NCBI RefSeq assembly: GCF_035987325.1
Contig: NZ_CP108488.1
Span: forward strand, 6,820,001 to 6,884,000
From: Streptomyces sp. NBC_01244
GTDB lineage: Bacteria; Actinomycetota; Actinomycetes; Streptomycetales; Streptomycetaceae
Reading direction: 5' to 3'
DNA: 64,000 nucleotides
In this document: positions 14,959-23,801 of the stretch, one piece after another
Layout of the letters: every line of letters starts with the position of its first letter
Numbering within the stretch: position 1 is the first letter of the stretch
The notes under the pieces: generated by a model
The model's input: the letters and a program-made list of their open reading frames with translations, nothing else
Told to the model about the DNA's origin: nothing
Databases searched by the model: none
Translations under genes and position numbers: made by a program

Positions 14959-15098
14959 TTGCCGTTCCGGGGGTGGGTGTGGCGGGGGTGGTGTGGGTGT
15001 CGTTCCGGTGCGGCGCGGACGGGGAGCGGGCAGGGTGCGGGTACGGGCGGGGTGCGGGAGGATGGGCCCGTTCGGGTCTCCGGCCCCTGGAGGTGGCC

Positions 15099-15482
15099 GT
15101 GCGGCGGTTGCTGGGTATACCCGTGGGTCTTCTGGCCCTCGCGCTGTCGGTGGGCGTCCTGTGGTGGTGGGCCGTGCTGCGGCTCGTGCTGGCGCCCGAG
15201 GAGGCCGGGCCGGTGGAGGGTGCGGTCGCCGTCGGAGGCTGGGGGCTGGGGCTGCTGCCCGTGCACTGTGTGCCGGGGCCTGTGCGTCGCCGTCGCCGTG
15301 GTGCGGCGGGCGCGGATGAGCGGGGTGCCGGGGGCGGGGTCGGGGGTGGCGGCGGAGGCGTCGCGGGCACCGGTGGCGTCCCGGGGGGCGGCGCGGAGCG
15401 GGCTGCCGCCGCCGGGTCGGTGGCGGTCGGGGGGCCGGGGGCGGTGACGCCGGGGGGCGTCGGGGAGCCGGGGGCCGGGTGA
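15099..15482 (+). CDS. Small membrane protein of unknown function
   Basis: 127 aa. An N-terminal hydrophobic stretch (residues ~5-30, LLGIPVGLLALALSVGVLWW) looks like a signal anchor; a second weaker hydrophobic patch lies at ~42-58. The C-terminal half is Gly/Ala/Arg low complexity with no motif. GTG 15099 is chosen because GGAGG lies 5 nt upstream; longer versions of this frame would run through the clgR terminator. Codon bias and position between clgR and the SDR gene support a real gene. I do not recognise a function. Confidence 0.6.
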   Translation: MRRLLGIPVGLLALALSVGVLWWWAVLRLVLAPEEAGPVEGAVAVGGWGLGLLPVHCVPGPVRRRRRGAAGADERGAGGGVGGGGGGVAGTGGVPGGGAERAAAAGSVAVGGPGAVTPGGVGEPGAG

Positions 15483-15500
15483 TCGGGGTCGGGTGGGTGG

Positions 15501-16268
15501 TTACCAGGGCATGGCGACTCCACCGTTCGGGCGAAGGATCTGGCCCGTCATGAAGGACGAAGCGTCCGAGGCGAGGTAGAGCACTGCCTGGGCTATGTCC
15601 TCGGGCTCGCCCACGCGGCGCAGCGGGGACATCCGCGTCATCATCGCCTCGGTCTGCTCCTGGACCTCGGGGCTGTGCCGGCCGGTCATCGGGGTGCGGA
15701 TCCAGCCGGGAGCGACGGCGTTGACGCGGATGCCGTGCGGGCCGGCCTCGGTGGCGAGGGTCTTGGTCAGCTGGACGACGGCGGCCTTGGCGGCGCTGTA
15801 GCAGAGCAGGCCGGGCTGGGCGGCGTCCACGGCGCCGGAGGCCATGGTGATGATCGAGCCGGGCCGGCCGGCCGCGATCATGGCTCGCGCCGCCTCCTGG
15901 CAGGTGCGCAGCACTCCCTTGAAGTTGATGTCCAGGACCCGGTCGAGGTCCTCGTCGGACGTCTCCAGGACGCTGCTGCTGTGCATGATCCCGGCGATCG
16001 CGGCGGTGATGTCGAGCGGACCGGCCTGTGCGATCGCCGCCTTGATCGCGGCGCGGTCGGTCACGTCGAGGGGGTGGGCGGTGGCCCGGCCGCCGGCCTT
16101 GGTGATCAGTTCGACCGTCTCCTGGAGCCCCTGGGCGTCGCGGTCCGCGCAGTGCGCGGCGGCTCCGGCTTCGGCGAGGAGTACGGCGGTGGCCCGGCCG
16201 ATGCCGCTGGCGGCGCCGGTGATCAGGGCGGTCCGGCCGGTGAGTTCGTACGCGCTGGGTGTAGGCAT
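15501..16268 (-). CDS. SDR-family NAD(P)-dependent oxidoreductase
   Basis: 255-aa classical short-chain dehydrogenase. The Rossmann nucleotide motif TGAASGIG is at residues ~17-24, followed by NAG-equivalent AIAGIMHS, the catalytic Ser in TMASGAVD and the YSAAK catalytic pair, then the PG motif VAPGWIRTPM. An acidic residue after beta-2 (CADRDAQG) suggests NAD(H) preference. The C-terminus matches the family (SFMTGQILRPNGG). Substrate is unknown. ATG 16268 has no ribosome site but sits 6 nt after a complete promoter, so it is probably leaderless. Confidence 0.9.
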   Translation of the reverse strand: MPTPSAYELTGRTALITGAASGIGRATAVLLAEAGAAAHCADRDAQGLQETVELITKAGGRATAHPLDVTDRAAIKAAIAQAGPLDITAAIAGIMHSSSVLETSDEDLDRVLDINFKGVLRTCQEAARAMIAAGRPGSIITMASGAVDAAQPGLLCYSAAKAAVVQLTKTLATEAGPHGIRVNAVAPGWIRTPMTGRHSPEVQEQTEAMMTRMSPLRRVGEPEDIAQAVLYLASDASSFMTGQILRPNGGVAMPW

Positions 16269-16274
16269 GCGGGG

Positions 16275-16304
16275 ACGGTACGACCGTATCTGACGGGGCG
16301 TCAA
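16275..16304 (-). promoter_or_regulatory. Vegetative-type promoter TTGACG-N18-TACCGT for the SDR gene, leaderless
   Basis: On the minus strand TTGACG (16304-16299) and TACCGT (16280-16275) are 18 nt apart, and the ATG follows 6 nt later. The -35 box directly abuts the stop codon of the nei-like gene. An ACGGT/ACCGT inverted repeat around the -10 box could be an operator. Confidence 0.75.
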
Positions 16305-17195
16305 CTATGGTGTCGGGCCGGATTGGCACCGGGGGCACCAGTAGGTGGGGCGGTCGTCCTGGGGGGCCTCGCGGACGGGGGTGCCGCAGCGCAGGCAGGG
16401 GCGGTGGGCGCGGCCGTAGACGAACAGGTCCTGGCCGGGGCGACGGCTGCCGGTCGTGTTGCGGCGGCGGGCCTTGTTCGCGTCGAGGAGCCGGTGCGCG
16501 GCCGCGGCGAGGCGGGGCAGGGTGCTGGTCGGCAGATCCCCCACCGGGGTCCAGGGGGTGACCTGGGCGAGGAAGCAGAGCTCGGCCTTGTAGATGTTGC
16601 CGATGCCGGCCAGGTTGCGCTGGTCGAGGAGGGCCTCGCCGAGGGGGCGGGCGGGGGTGGCGAGGAGGTTCGCGGCGGCGGTGGCCTCGTCCCAGTCGGG
16701 ACCGAGGAGATCGGGGCCGAGGTGGCCGACGGCGCGGTGCTCGTCCGCGGTGCGGAGCAGTTCCACGACGGGGAGGCGGTAGCCGACGGCGGTGTGGGTG
16801 GCGGTGCCGAGGATGACGCGGATCTCGTGGGCGGGGCCGGGTGGGCGGGGGCGGGCGGGGGCGGCTGTGGGGGGTCCGGTGGGGGCGCCGGTGGTGGCGG
16901 GGAGGATGCGCCAGGTGCCGTCCATGCGGAGGTGGGTGTGGAGGGTGAGGAGGGGGTGGGGGGCGGCGCCACGTCCGGTGTCGGTGCCGGCGCCGGACCC
17001 GGTGTCGGGCGCCGGCGGGGGGCCGAAGCGCATGAGGAGGTGCTTGCCCCGGGTGACCACCTCGAGGGTGGTGAAGCCCGTGAGGTCCGCGGTGGCGAAG
17101 CGGGGGACGCGGAGGTCGGAGCGGATGAGTTCCTTGCCCGCGAGGGCTTCGCGCAGCCGGGCCGCGGTGCGGTAGACGGTGTCTCCTTCGGGCAT
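16305..17195 (-). CDS. nei: Fpg/Nei-family DNA glycosylase/AP lyase (endonuclease VIII type)
   Basis: 296-aa base-excision repair enzyme for oxidised bases. It starts MPEGDT, giving the Pro2 Schiff-base nucleophile and Glu3 after Met removal; GKHLL and a helix-two-turns-helix (LLDQRNLAGIGNIYKAELCF) follow. The C-terminus has a zinc finger with CLRCG and CPRCQ pairs. A low-complexity Pro/Ala/Gly insert at ~60-125 makes it slightly long. PEGDTV rather than PELPEV places it in the Nei group, close to actinobacterial Nei2. ATG 17195 is fixed by the catalytic Pro2 and has AGGAG about 10 nt upstream. Its stop touches the SDR promoter. Confidence 0.88.
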   Translation of the reverse strand: MPEGDTVYRTAARLREALAGKELIRSDLRVPRFATADLTGFTTLEVVTRGKHLLMRFGPPPAPDTGSGAGTDTGRGAAPHPLLTLHTHLRMDGTWRILPATTGAPTGPPTAAPARPRPPGPAHEIRVILGTATHTAVGYRLPVVELLRTADEHRAVGHLGPDLLGPDWDEATAAANLLATPARPLGEALLDQRNLAGIGNIYKAELCFLAQVTPWTPVGDLPTSTLPRLAAAAHRLLDANKARRRNTTGSRRPGQDLFVYGRAHRPCLRCGTPVREAPQDDRPTYWCPRCQSGPTP

Positions 17196-17470
17196 GCGCT
17201 CATTCTCCTGCGGGTCGGGATCGTGGGGTGAGGCCGGGGCGCCGCCGCGCGGTGCTTGCTCCCCGCGCCGCCCCGCCCCTCGTTCGTTCGGCGGGGCTGC
17301 GCCCCGGGAGGCCGTTTCCGGACTGCGCCTCGGTCCGGTGGCCTCGGTCACCTTCACGCGGCAGTGTTTTGTCCATCGGACCGGGCGTCGGTACTGGCCG
17401 GTCGCGGCAGCGATGAGTTTGCCCGGCTCGGAGAGTCTCATCACTGTTGTCGCCATCACAGGAGGAATAC

Positions 17471-18115
17471 ATGGCTCAGCTGCTGAGGGTGCAGAACTTC
17501 GGCGTTTCGAGTGACGGCATCGGTGCCGGTGAGGACCAGACCCTGGAGAGGCCATTCGGTCATGTGAAGCCCGAGAGGCTGTTCTCCTGGGCCGGTGCCA
17601 CGGCGAGCTGGCCCATGCGCACCGACCCCGGGGGCAGCCGGGGCCTCGACGACTACTTCACGCGGGACTACGCGCGCAACATCGGGGCCGAGATCATGGG
17701 CCGCAACAAGTTCGGGCCCCAGCGCGGGCCCTGGCAGGACTACGAGTGGCAGGGATGGTGGGGTGATGAGCCCCCGTTCCGCACCCCGGTGTTCGTCATG
17801 ACCCACCACGAGCGTCCTTCGCTCACGCTCTCCGACACCACGTTCCACTTCGTGGGCGGCGACCCCGCCACGGTCCTCGCTCAGGCCCGGGAGGCTGCGC
17901 AAGGCAAGGACGTCCGGCTCGGCGGCGGGGCCTCCACCATCAGGCAGTTCCTCGACGCCGACCTCGTCGACACCCTGCACGTGGTGGTCTCACCGGTGAA
18001 GCTCGGGTCCGGGGTGCGGCTCTGGGAGTCCCCCGACGAGCTGCTCGACCGGTTCCACCTGGAGGTCGTGCCCAGCCCGAGCGGGGTGACGCACCACGTG
18101 TTCTGGCGGAAGTGA
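17471..18115 (+). CDS. RibD C-terminal/dihydrofolate reductase-like family protein
   Basis: 214-aa protein of the RibD_C (dihydrofolate reductase-like) superfamily. Support is the NADPH-site-like ARNIGAEIMGRNKFGP, a TPVFVMTHHERP strand, GGGASTIRQFLDADLVDTLH and VVSPVKLGSGVRLW. These stand-alone Streptomyces proteins are not true riboflavin or folate enzymes and their substrate is unknown. ATG 17471 has an excellent AGGAGG site 5-6 nt upstream. A GATGAG/CTCATC inverted repeat with a 19-nt gap lies at about 17410-17443 and could be an operator; the rest of the 275-bp upstream gap shows nothing clear. Confidence 0.85.
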   Translation: MAQLLRVQNFGVSSDGIGAGEDQTLERPFGHVKPERLFSWAGATASWPMRTDPGGSRGLDDYFTRDYARNIGAEIMGRNKFGPQRGPWQDYEWQGWWGDEPPFRTPVFVMTHHERPSLTLSDTTFHFVGGDPATVLAQAREAAQGKDVRLGGGASTIRQFLDADLVDTLHVVVSPVKLGSGVRLWESPDELLDRFHLEVVPSPSGVTHHVFWRK

Positions 18116-18125
18116 CCGGCCTTCG

Positions 18126-18161
18126 GGCAGCGACCGGTCTCCAGGCAGCGACCGGTCTCCA
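18126..18161. repeat. Perfect 18-bp tandem duplication between convergent genes
   Basis: GGCAGCGACCGGTCTCCA occurs at 18126-18143 and again at 18144-18161, followed by a degraded third GGTCTCCA copy near 18191. It fills the gap between the RibD-like gene and lhr, which converge here. Confidence 0.85.
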
Positions 18162-18216
18162 AGCAGCCCCGGACGCCCGCCCCGACTCCGGTCTCCAGGT
18201 CGTGGGGCGGGGCCGG

Positions 18217-21200
18217 TCAGTGGCGCAGGCGGAGGCCTTGGGGGGTGGCGTGGAAGCCGGTGGCTTCTACGGGCGGGGCGTAGGGGGAGGTGAGGGCGGG
18301 CGCCGCGTTGATGCGTTCCAGCGTGAGGGTGGGGAGCGTGCCCTTGCGGGAGGCCGTGGTGAGGGCCGTCAGGGCGGCCGTGAGGTGAGGGGCGTCCGGG
18401 TCGGGCCAGGCCAGGAGTGTCTTGCCGCCGCGCTCCAGGTAGAGGGTGAGCTCGCCGTCGACCAGGACCACCAGGGAGCCGGCCTTGCGGCCCGGTTTGT
18501 GGGTGGCTCCGGACGGGGGCTCCGGCCAGGGCAGGGCCGCGCCGTAGGCGTTCGCCGGGTCGGCGGCTGCCAGGACCACGGCGGCCAGCGGGGGCGGGGT
18601 CCGCTCGGCGGCGCGCAGACGGTCGACCGCGCCGTCCATGGCGAACTGGGCCGCGCCCAGGCCTTCGACCACGTAACCCCTGCGGGCCTGGCCGCTGTCC
18701 TCGAAGGCGGACAGGACCCGGTAGACCGCACTGAAACCGCCCTCCACGCCTTCCGCGGCCACCGCGCCCCGGGTCACCACCCCGTGGCGGTCGAGCAGGG
18801 TGCGGGCCAGGGCGTGCGCGCGGTGGGTCGGGTCCGCGGCGTGGACCGGGAGCAGGGACCAGCGGCCCGACACCGTGGGCGGGCCCGTACGGGAGGCAGG
18901 GGTGGTGAGGGTGCCGTAGCGGCCGCGGGGGATCGTCCGGCGGGCGCGGTGGGCGGTGGCGCCCGCCGTGCGGCCCGAGCCGAGGAGGGAGCGCAGGGGG
19001 GCCAGGGTGTCGTTCGTCAGGCGGCCCGACCACGCCAGGTCCCAGACAGCGGAGGAGAGGTCCGCGTCGGAGGCGTCCGGGTGCAGTGCGCGGACCCGGT
19101 CGGTGAGCTGGCGGAAGAACAGGCCGTAGCCGCCGGAGAGGGCGGAGAGGACCGCTTCGTGGAGCGGGGAGAGCTCCAGGGGGTGGGGCTGGGGGAGCAG
19201 GAGGGGGGCCGCCTCCGCGAGGTAGAGGGAGATCCAGCCGTCCTTGCCCGGCAGGGCCCCCGCGCCGGCCCAAATCACTTCGCCGGTGGTGGTGAGCTCG
19301 TCCAGGAGGGTCGGGGAATAGTCCGCCACGCGGGAGGGGAGGATCAGGCGCTCGAGGGCGGAGGCGGGAACCGCCGCGCCCTGGAGCTGCTCGATCGCGC
19401 GGGCCAGGCCGTCGACGCCGCGCAGGGCTCCGCCCAGGTGCTGCCACTGGGGGAGGAAGGTGGCGAGGGAGGCGGGAGGGACCGGCTCCAGTTCCTGGCG
19501 CAGGGCTGCCAGCGAGCGGCGGCGCAGCCGTCGCAGCACCGTCGCGTCGCACCATTCCTGACCGATGCCCGCCGGGTGGAACTCGCCCTGGACCACCCGC
19601 CCGGCCGCCGCGAGCCGGTGCAGCGCACCGTCCGTCACGGCCGTGCCGAGCCCGAAGCGGGCGGCGGCGGTGACCGTGGTGAAGGGGCCGTGGGTGCGGG
19701 CGTACCGGGCCAGGAGGTCGCCGAGCGGGTCCTTCACCGGCTCGGTGAACGCCTCCGGGACGCCCACCGGGAGCGCCGTGCCCAGCGCGTCGCGCAGCCG
19801 GCCCGCGTCCTCGATGGCCGCCCAGTGGTCCGCGCCGCCGATCCGGACCCGGATCGCCCGGCGGGATGCGGAGAGGGACTGCGCCCACTGCGGGTCCGCG
19901 CCGCGTGCCGTCAGTTCCTCCGGGGTCAGCGGGCCCAGCAGGCGCAGCAGGTCGGCCACCGACTCGGCGTCCTTGGCCCGACGGTCCTCCGTCATCCACT
20001 GGAGCTCCCGCTCCAGCTCCGTCAGCACCTCCGCGTCGAGCAGCTCGCGGAGCTCCGCCTGGCCGAGCAGCTCGGCCAGCAGCCGGGAGTCCAGCGACAG
20101 CGCGGCCGCCCTGCGCTCGGCGAGCGGCGAGTCGCCCTCGTAGAGGAACTGGGCGACGTAACCGAAGAGGAGGGAGCGGGCGAAGGGGGAGGGCTCGACG
20201 GTGGTGACCTCGACCAGGCGGACCCGGCGTGCCTCGATGTCCCCCATCAGCTCGGTCAGGCCGGGCACGTCGAAGACGTCCTGCAGGCATTCCCGTACGG
20301 CCTCCAGCACGATCGGGAACGAACCGAACTCGGAGGCCACCTGGAGCAGTTGCGAGGCGCGCTGGCGCTGCTGCCACAGAGGGGTGCGCTTGCCGGGATT
20401 GCGGCGCGGCAGCAGCAGGGCGCGCGCCGCGCACTCGCGGAAGCGGGAGGCGAACAGCGCGGAGCCGCCCACCTGGTCGGTGACGATCTGCTGGACGTCC
20501 CCGTGGTCGAAGGCCACGTCCGCGGCGCCCAGCGGGGGCTTGTCGTCGTCGAAGTCGAAGGAGGCGGAGGAGGGTCCTCGCGCCGGGTCGTGGTCCAGTA
20601 GGTCCAGGTCCATGTTCAGCAGGTCCGCGTCCGGGAGGCGGAGCACGATGCCGTCGTCGGCGTGCATGACCTGGGCGTCCATCCCGTACCGCTCGGAGAG
20701 GCGGGCGCCGAGCGCCAGCGCCCAGGGGGCGTGCACCTGGGCGCCGAACGGGGAGTGGACGACGACCCGCCAGTCGCCGAGCTCGTCGCGGAACCGCTCG
20801 ACGACGATGGTCCGGTCGTCCGGTACGTGGCCGCAGGCCTCGCGCTGTTCGGCGAGGTAGGACAGGACGTTCTCGGCGGCCCAGGCGTCCAGGCCCGCCG
20901 CCAGCAGCCGCACCCGGGCGTCCTCGGCGGTGAGGCCGCCGAGCTCGCGCAGGAACGCGCCGACCGCGCGGCCCAGTTCCAGCGGGCGGCCCAGCTGGTC
21001 GCCCTTCCAGAACGGGAGGCGGCCCGGGACCCCGGGGGCGGGGGTGACCAGGACGCGGTCGCGGGTGATGTCCACGATCCGCCAGGAGGTGGTGCCGAGG
21101 GTGAAGACGTCGCCGACGCGGGACTCGTAGACCATCTCCTCGTCGAGCTCCCCGACCCGGCCGCCGCCCTTCTTCGGGTCGGCTCCGGCCAGGAAGACGC

Positions 21201-22821
21201 CGAAGAGGCCGCGGTCCGGGATGGTCCCGCCGGAGGTGACCGCGAGCCGCTGGGCGCCGGGCCGGCCGGTGATCGTCCCGGCGACGCGGTCCCACACCAC
21301 CCGGGGGCGGAGCTCGGCGAAGGCGTCCGAGGGGTAGCGGCCGGCCAGCATGTCCAGCACCGCCGTGAACGCCGAGTCGGGCAGCGCGGCGAAGGGGGCC
21401 GCCCGGCGCACCAGGGCGAGCAGGTCGTCCAGCTGCCAGGTGTCCATCGCGGTCATCGCGACGAGCTGCTGGGCGAGGACGTCCAGCGGGTTGGAGGGGA
21501 TCCGCAGGGACTCGATCGAGCCGGTGCGCATCCGCTCGGTGACCACGGCGGCCTGGACGAGGTCGCCCCGGTACTTGGGGAAGACGACGCCGGTGGAGAC
21601 CGCGCCCACCTGGTGCCCGGCCCGGCCCACCCGTTGCAGCCCGGAGGCCACCGACGGCGGGGACTCCACCTGGATGACGAGGTCCACGGCGCCCATGTCG
21701 ATGCCGAGCTCCAGGCTGGAGGTGGCGACCACGGCGGGCAGCCGGCCCGCCTTCAAGTCCTCCTCCACCAGCGCCCGCTGCTCCTTGGAGACCGAACCGT
21801 GGTGGGCGCGGGCCAGCAGCGGGGGAGCGCCCTGGGCGGCGCCCGACTGGGCCATGATCTCGGCCGGGGGCGGGCCCTCGGGCAGCGGGCCGCCGGTGGC
21901 CCGCTCGTACGCGATCTCGTTGAGCCGGTTGCACAGGCGCTCGGCGAGTCGGCGGGAGTTGGCGAAGACGATGGTGGACCGGTGGGCCTGGACCAGATCG
22001 GCGATCCGCTCCTCCACGTGCGGCCAGATGGAGGGCTTGTCGCCGCCCTCCTTGCCCTCGGTGGCGGGGGAGCCGCCCAACTCGCCCATGTCCTCGACCG
22101 GGACGACCACCGACAGGTCGAACTCCTTGGTGGAGGGCGGCTGGACGATCTCCACCTTGCCGCGCGGGGCGAGGTAACGGGCCACCTCCTCCACCGGGCG
22201 GACCGTCGCCGACAGGCCGATCCGGCGCGCGGGGCGGGGCAGCAGCTCGTCCAACCGCTCCAGGGACAGCGCGAGATGGGCGCCGCGCTTGGTCCCGGCG
22301 ACCGCGTGCACCTCGTCCAGGATCACCGTCTCGATCCCGGCCAGGGCCTCGCGGGCGGCTGAGGTCAGCATCAGGAACAGCGACTCGGGCGTGGTGATCA
22401 GGATGTCCGGCGGCCGGGTCACCAGCGCGCGCCGCTCGGCCGGCGGGGTGTCGCCGGAGCGGATCCCGACCCGGATCTCCGGCTCGGGCAGGCCCAGGCG
22501 CACCGATTCCTGCCGGATACCGGTCAGCGGGCTGCGGAGATTGCGCTCCACGTCCACCGCCAGGGCCTTCAGCGGCGAGATGTACAGCACCCGGCAGCGC
22601 TTCTTCGGCTCGGCCGGGGGCGGGGTCGAGGCGAGCTGGTCGAGGGCGGCGAGGAAGGCGGCCAGGGTCTTGCCGGAGCCGGTGGGGGCCACCACCAGCA
22701 CGTCCGAGCCCGCCCCGATGGCCCGCCAGGCTCCCTCCTGGGCGGAGGTGGGCGAGACGAAGGCCCCCGTGAACCAGGAACGGGTCGCGGGGGAGAACGA
22801 GTCGAGCGCGGTACCGGACAT
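18217..22821 (-). CDS. lhr: Lhr-type large ATP-dependent superfamily 2 helicase
   Basis: 1534-aa DNA repair helicase. The N-terminal RecA-like pair has Walker A APTGSGKT (~residue 45), a DEVH motif II (~168), LSATVRP motif III, and motif VI QRVGRAGHQ (~393). After these come the Lhr winged helix, beta-barrel and long C-terminal domains; actinobacterial Lhr proteins of about 1500 aa are DNA-damage-inducible 3'-5' translocases. ATG 22821 lacks a ribosome site; CACGAT lies 6 nt upstream. The gene diverges from the AraC regulator across 80 bp. It is part of the repair group in this window with nei, recA and recX, though not in one operon. Confidence 0.93.
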   Translation of the reverse strand: MSGTALDSFSPATRSWFTGAFVSPTSAQEGAWRAIGAGSDVLVVAPTGSGKTLAAFLAALDQLASTPPPAEPKKRCRVLYISPLKALAVDVERNLRSPLTGIRQESVRLGLPEPEIRVGIRSGDTPPAERRALVTRPPDILITTPESLFLMLTSAAREALAGIETVILDEVHAVAGTKRGAHLALSLERLDELLPRPARRIGLSATVRPVEEVARYLAPRGKVEIVQPPSTKEFDLSVVVPVEDMGELGGSPATEGKEGGDKPSIWPHVEERIADLVQAHRSTIVFANSRRLAERLCNRLNEIAYERATGGPLPEGPPPAEIMAQSGAAQGAPPLLARAHHGSVSKEQRALVEEDLKAGRLPAVVATSSLELGIDMGAVDLVIQVESPPSVASGLQRVGRAGHQVGAVSTGVVFPKYRGDLVQAAVVTERMRTGSIESLRIPSNPLDVLAQQLVAMTAMDTWQLDDLLALVRRAAPFAALPDSAFTAVLDMLAGRYPSDAFAELRPRVVWDRVAGTITGRPGAQRLAVTSGGTIPDRGLFGVFLAGADPKKGGGRVGELDEEMVYESRVGDVFTLGTTSWRIVDITRDRVLVTPAPGVPGRLPFWKGDQLGRPLELGRAVGAFLRELGGLTAEDARVRLLAAGLDAWAAENVLSYLAEQREACGHVPDDRTIVVERFRDELGDWRVVVHSPFGAQVHAPWALALGARLSERYGMDAQVMHADDGIVLRLPDADLLNMDLDLLDHDPARGPSSASFDFDDDKPPLGAADVAFDHGDVQQIVTDQVGGSALFASRFRECAARALLLPRRNPGKRTPLWQQRQRASQLLQVASEFGSFPIVLEAVRECLQDVFDVPGLTELMGDIEARRVRLVEVTTVEPSPFARSLLFGYVAQFLYEGDSPLAERRAAALSLDSRLLAELLGQAELRELLDAEVLTELERELQWMTEDRRAKDAESVADLLRLLGPLTPEELTARGADPQWAQSLSASRRAIRVRIGGADHWAAIEDAGRLRDALGTALPVGVPEAFTEPVKDPLGDLLARYARTHGPFTTVTAAARFGLGTAVTDGALHRLAAAGRVVQGEFHPAGIGQEWCDATVLRRLRRRSLAALRQELEPVPPASLATFLPQWQHLGGALRGVDGLARAIEQLQGAAVPASALERLILPSRVADYSPTLLDELTTTGEVIWAGAGALPGKDGWISLYLAEAAPLLLPQPHPLELSPLHEAVLSALSGGYGLFFRQLTDRVRALHPDASDADLSSAVWDLAWSGRLTNDTLAPLRSLLGSGRTAGATAHRARRTIPRGRYGTLTTPASRTGPPTVSGRWSLLPVHAADPTHRAHALARTLLDRHGVVTRGAVAAEGVEGGFSAVYRVLSAFEDSGQARRGYVVEGLGAAQFAMDGAVDRLRAAERTPPPLAAVVLAAADPANAYGAALPWPEPPSGATHKPGRKAGSLVVLVDGELTLYLERGGKTLLAWPDPDAPHLTAALTALTTASRKGTLPTLTLERINAAPALTSPYAPPVEATGFHATPQGLRLRH

Positions 22822-22827
22822 GCCCCC

Positions 22828-22833
22828 ATCGTG
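22828..22833 (-). promoter_or_regulatory. -10-like box CACGAT for lhr
   Basis: CACGAT on the minus strand is 6 nt from the lhr ATG. It matches only the A2/T6 positions of TANNNT, so it is one of the weaker cases. Confidence 0.35.
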
Positions 22834-22889
22834 CACCCGCCCACTGACAACCGGCCGGACCTGTGGAAACACCCCGGCCGGGCCGGGCG

Positions 22890-22895
22890 CAGAAT
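22890..22895 (+). promoter_or_regulatory. -10-like box CAGAAT for the AraC-type regulator
   Basis: CAGAAT lies exactly 6 nt before ATG 22902; the GGGAGG between them is too close to act as a normal ribosome site. Confidence 0.4.
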
Positions 22896-22901
22896 GGGAG
22901 G

Positions 22902-23801
22902 ATGGGGACCGGGACCGGAGCGGACGAGGGCCGCCGCGAGTGGGCGCGGCACTGGCAGTACGCGGAACTGCCCGGGCTGGACCTCCTGCGTGCCCACTAC
23001 GTACGCCACACCTTCCCGCGCCACGCCCACGACGGGTACGTCATCGCGGCCGTCACCGGCGGCGTCGAGGAGATCGGCCTGCCGGGAGACACCCTGCGCG
23101 CCGGGCCCGGCAGCGTGGTCCTGATCAACCCCGAGGTCCCGCACACCGCCCGCGCCGGGGTCCCCGAGGGCTGGGCCTACGCCACCCTCTACCCGTCCCG
23201 GGCGCTGATCACCGAGGTCGCCACCGAGATCGGGACCCTGCGCGGGACCCCCGGCTTCACCGCCGACATGGTCGCCGACCCGCAGGCCTCGCGGGCCATC
23301 ACCGAGGTCCACCGGGCCGCCGAGGCCGGCAACGCGCTGGCCGCCGACACCCTGCTGCGCGGGGTGGTGGCGCGGATGCTGACCCGGCACGCCGGGCCGC
23401 TGCCCGCCCGTACGGCGGGTCGCGCGGGGGCCGCCGACGCGGAGCGGGCACGCGCAGTACTGGAGGAGCGGATGGGGGAGCCGCCGTCGCTGGAGCAGCT
23501 CGCGGCGGAGCTGGGGACGAGCCCCTTCGCCCTGCTGCGGGCCTTCCGGGACCGGTACGGCATGCCCCCGCACACCTGGCTGACCGATGCCCGGGTCCGG
23601 CGGGCGCGCCGGCTGCTCGACGCGGGGATCCCGCCGGCGGAAGCGGCCGTCACCGTCGGTTTCACCGACCAGCCGCACCTGAACCGGCACTTCACCCGCA
23701 TCGTGGGGGTGCCGCCGGGGGCGTACCGGCGGGGGCGGGGCGGCGCGGGGGGCGGCGCGGGGGATTCCGGGCCCGCTGCCCGCCGGGACCCCTCCGGCTA
23801 A
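22902..23801 (+). CDS. AraC-family transcriptional regulator with N-terminal cupin
   Basis: 299-aa regulator. An AraC-binding cupin occupies residues ~20-95 (HTFPRHAHDGYVIAAVTGG, GSVVLINPEVPHTA), and two helix-turn-helix motifs lie at ~200-285 (LEQLAAELGTSPFALLRAFR; PPAEAAVTVGFTDQPHLNRH). In Streptomyces such regulators are often found beside azlCD amino-acid exporter genes, which begin 860 bp downstream, so control of that pair is plausible but unproven. ATG 22902 is likely leaderless. The stop overlaps the convergent nucleotidyltransferase stop by 4 bp. Confidence 0.87.
   Translation: MGTGTGADEGRREWARHWQYAELPGLDLLRAHYVRHTFPRHAHDGYVIAAVTGGVEEIGLPGDTLRAGPGSVVLINPEVPHTARAGVPEGWAYATLYPSRALITEVATEIGTLRGTPGFTADMVADPQASRAITEVHRAAEAGNALAADTLLRGVVARMLTRHAGPLPARTAGRAGAADAERARAVLEERMGEPPSLEQLAAELGTSPFALLRAFRDRYGMPPHTWLTDARVRRARRLLDAGIPPAEAAVTVGFTDQPHLNRHFTRIVGVPPGAYRRGRGGAGGGAGDSGPAARRDPSG

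Noticed and set aside
14882..15098. Longer N-terminal versions of the small membrane protein and overlapping short frames
   Set aside because: They cross the clgR terminator hairpin and lack the GGAGG site found at 15099.
17990..21934. A 1314-codon frame overlapping lhr on the same strand
   Set aside because: It is an Arg/Pro/Gly shadow of lhr in another phase with none of the helicase motifs.
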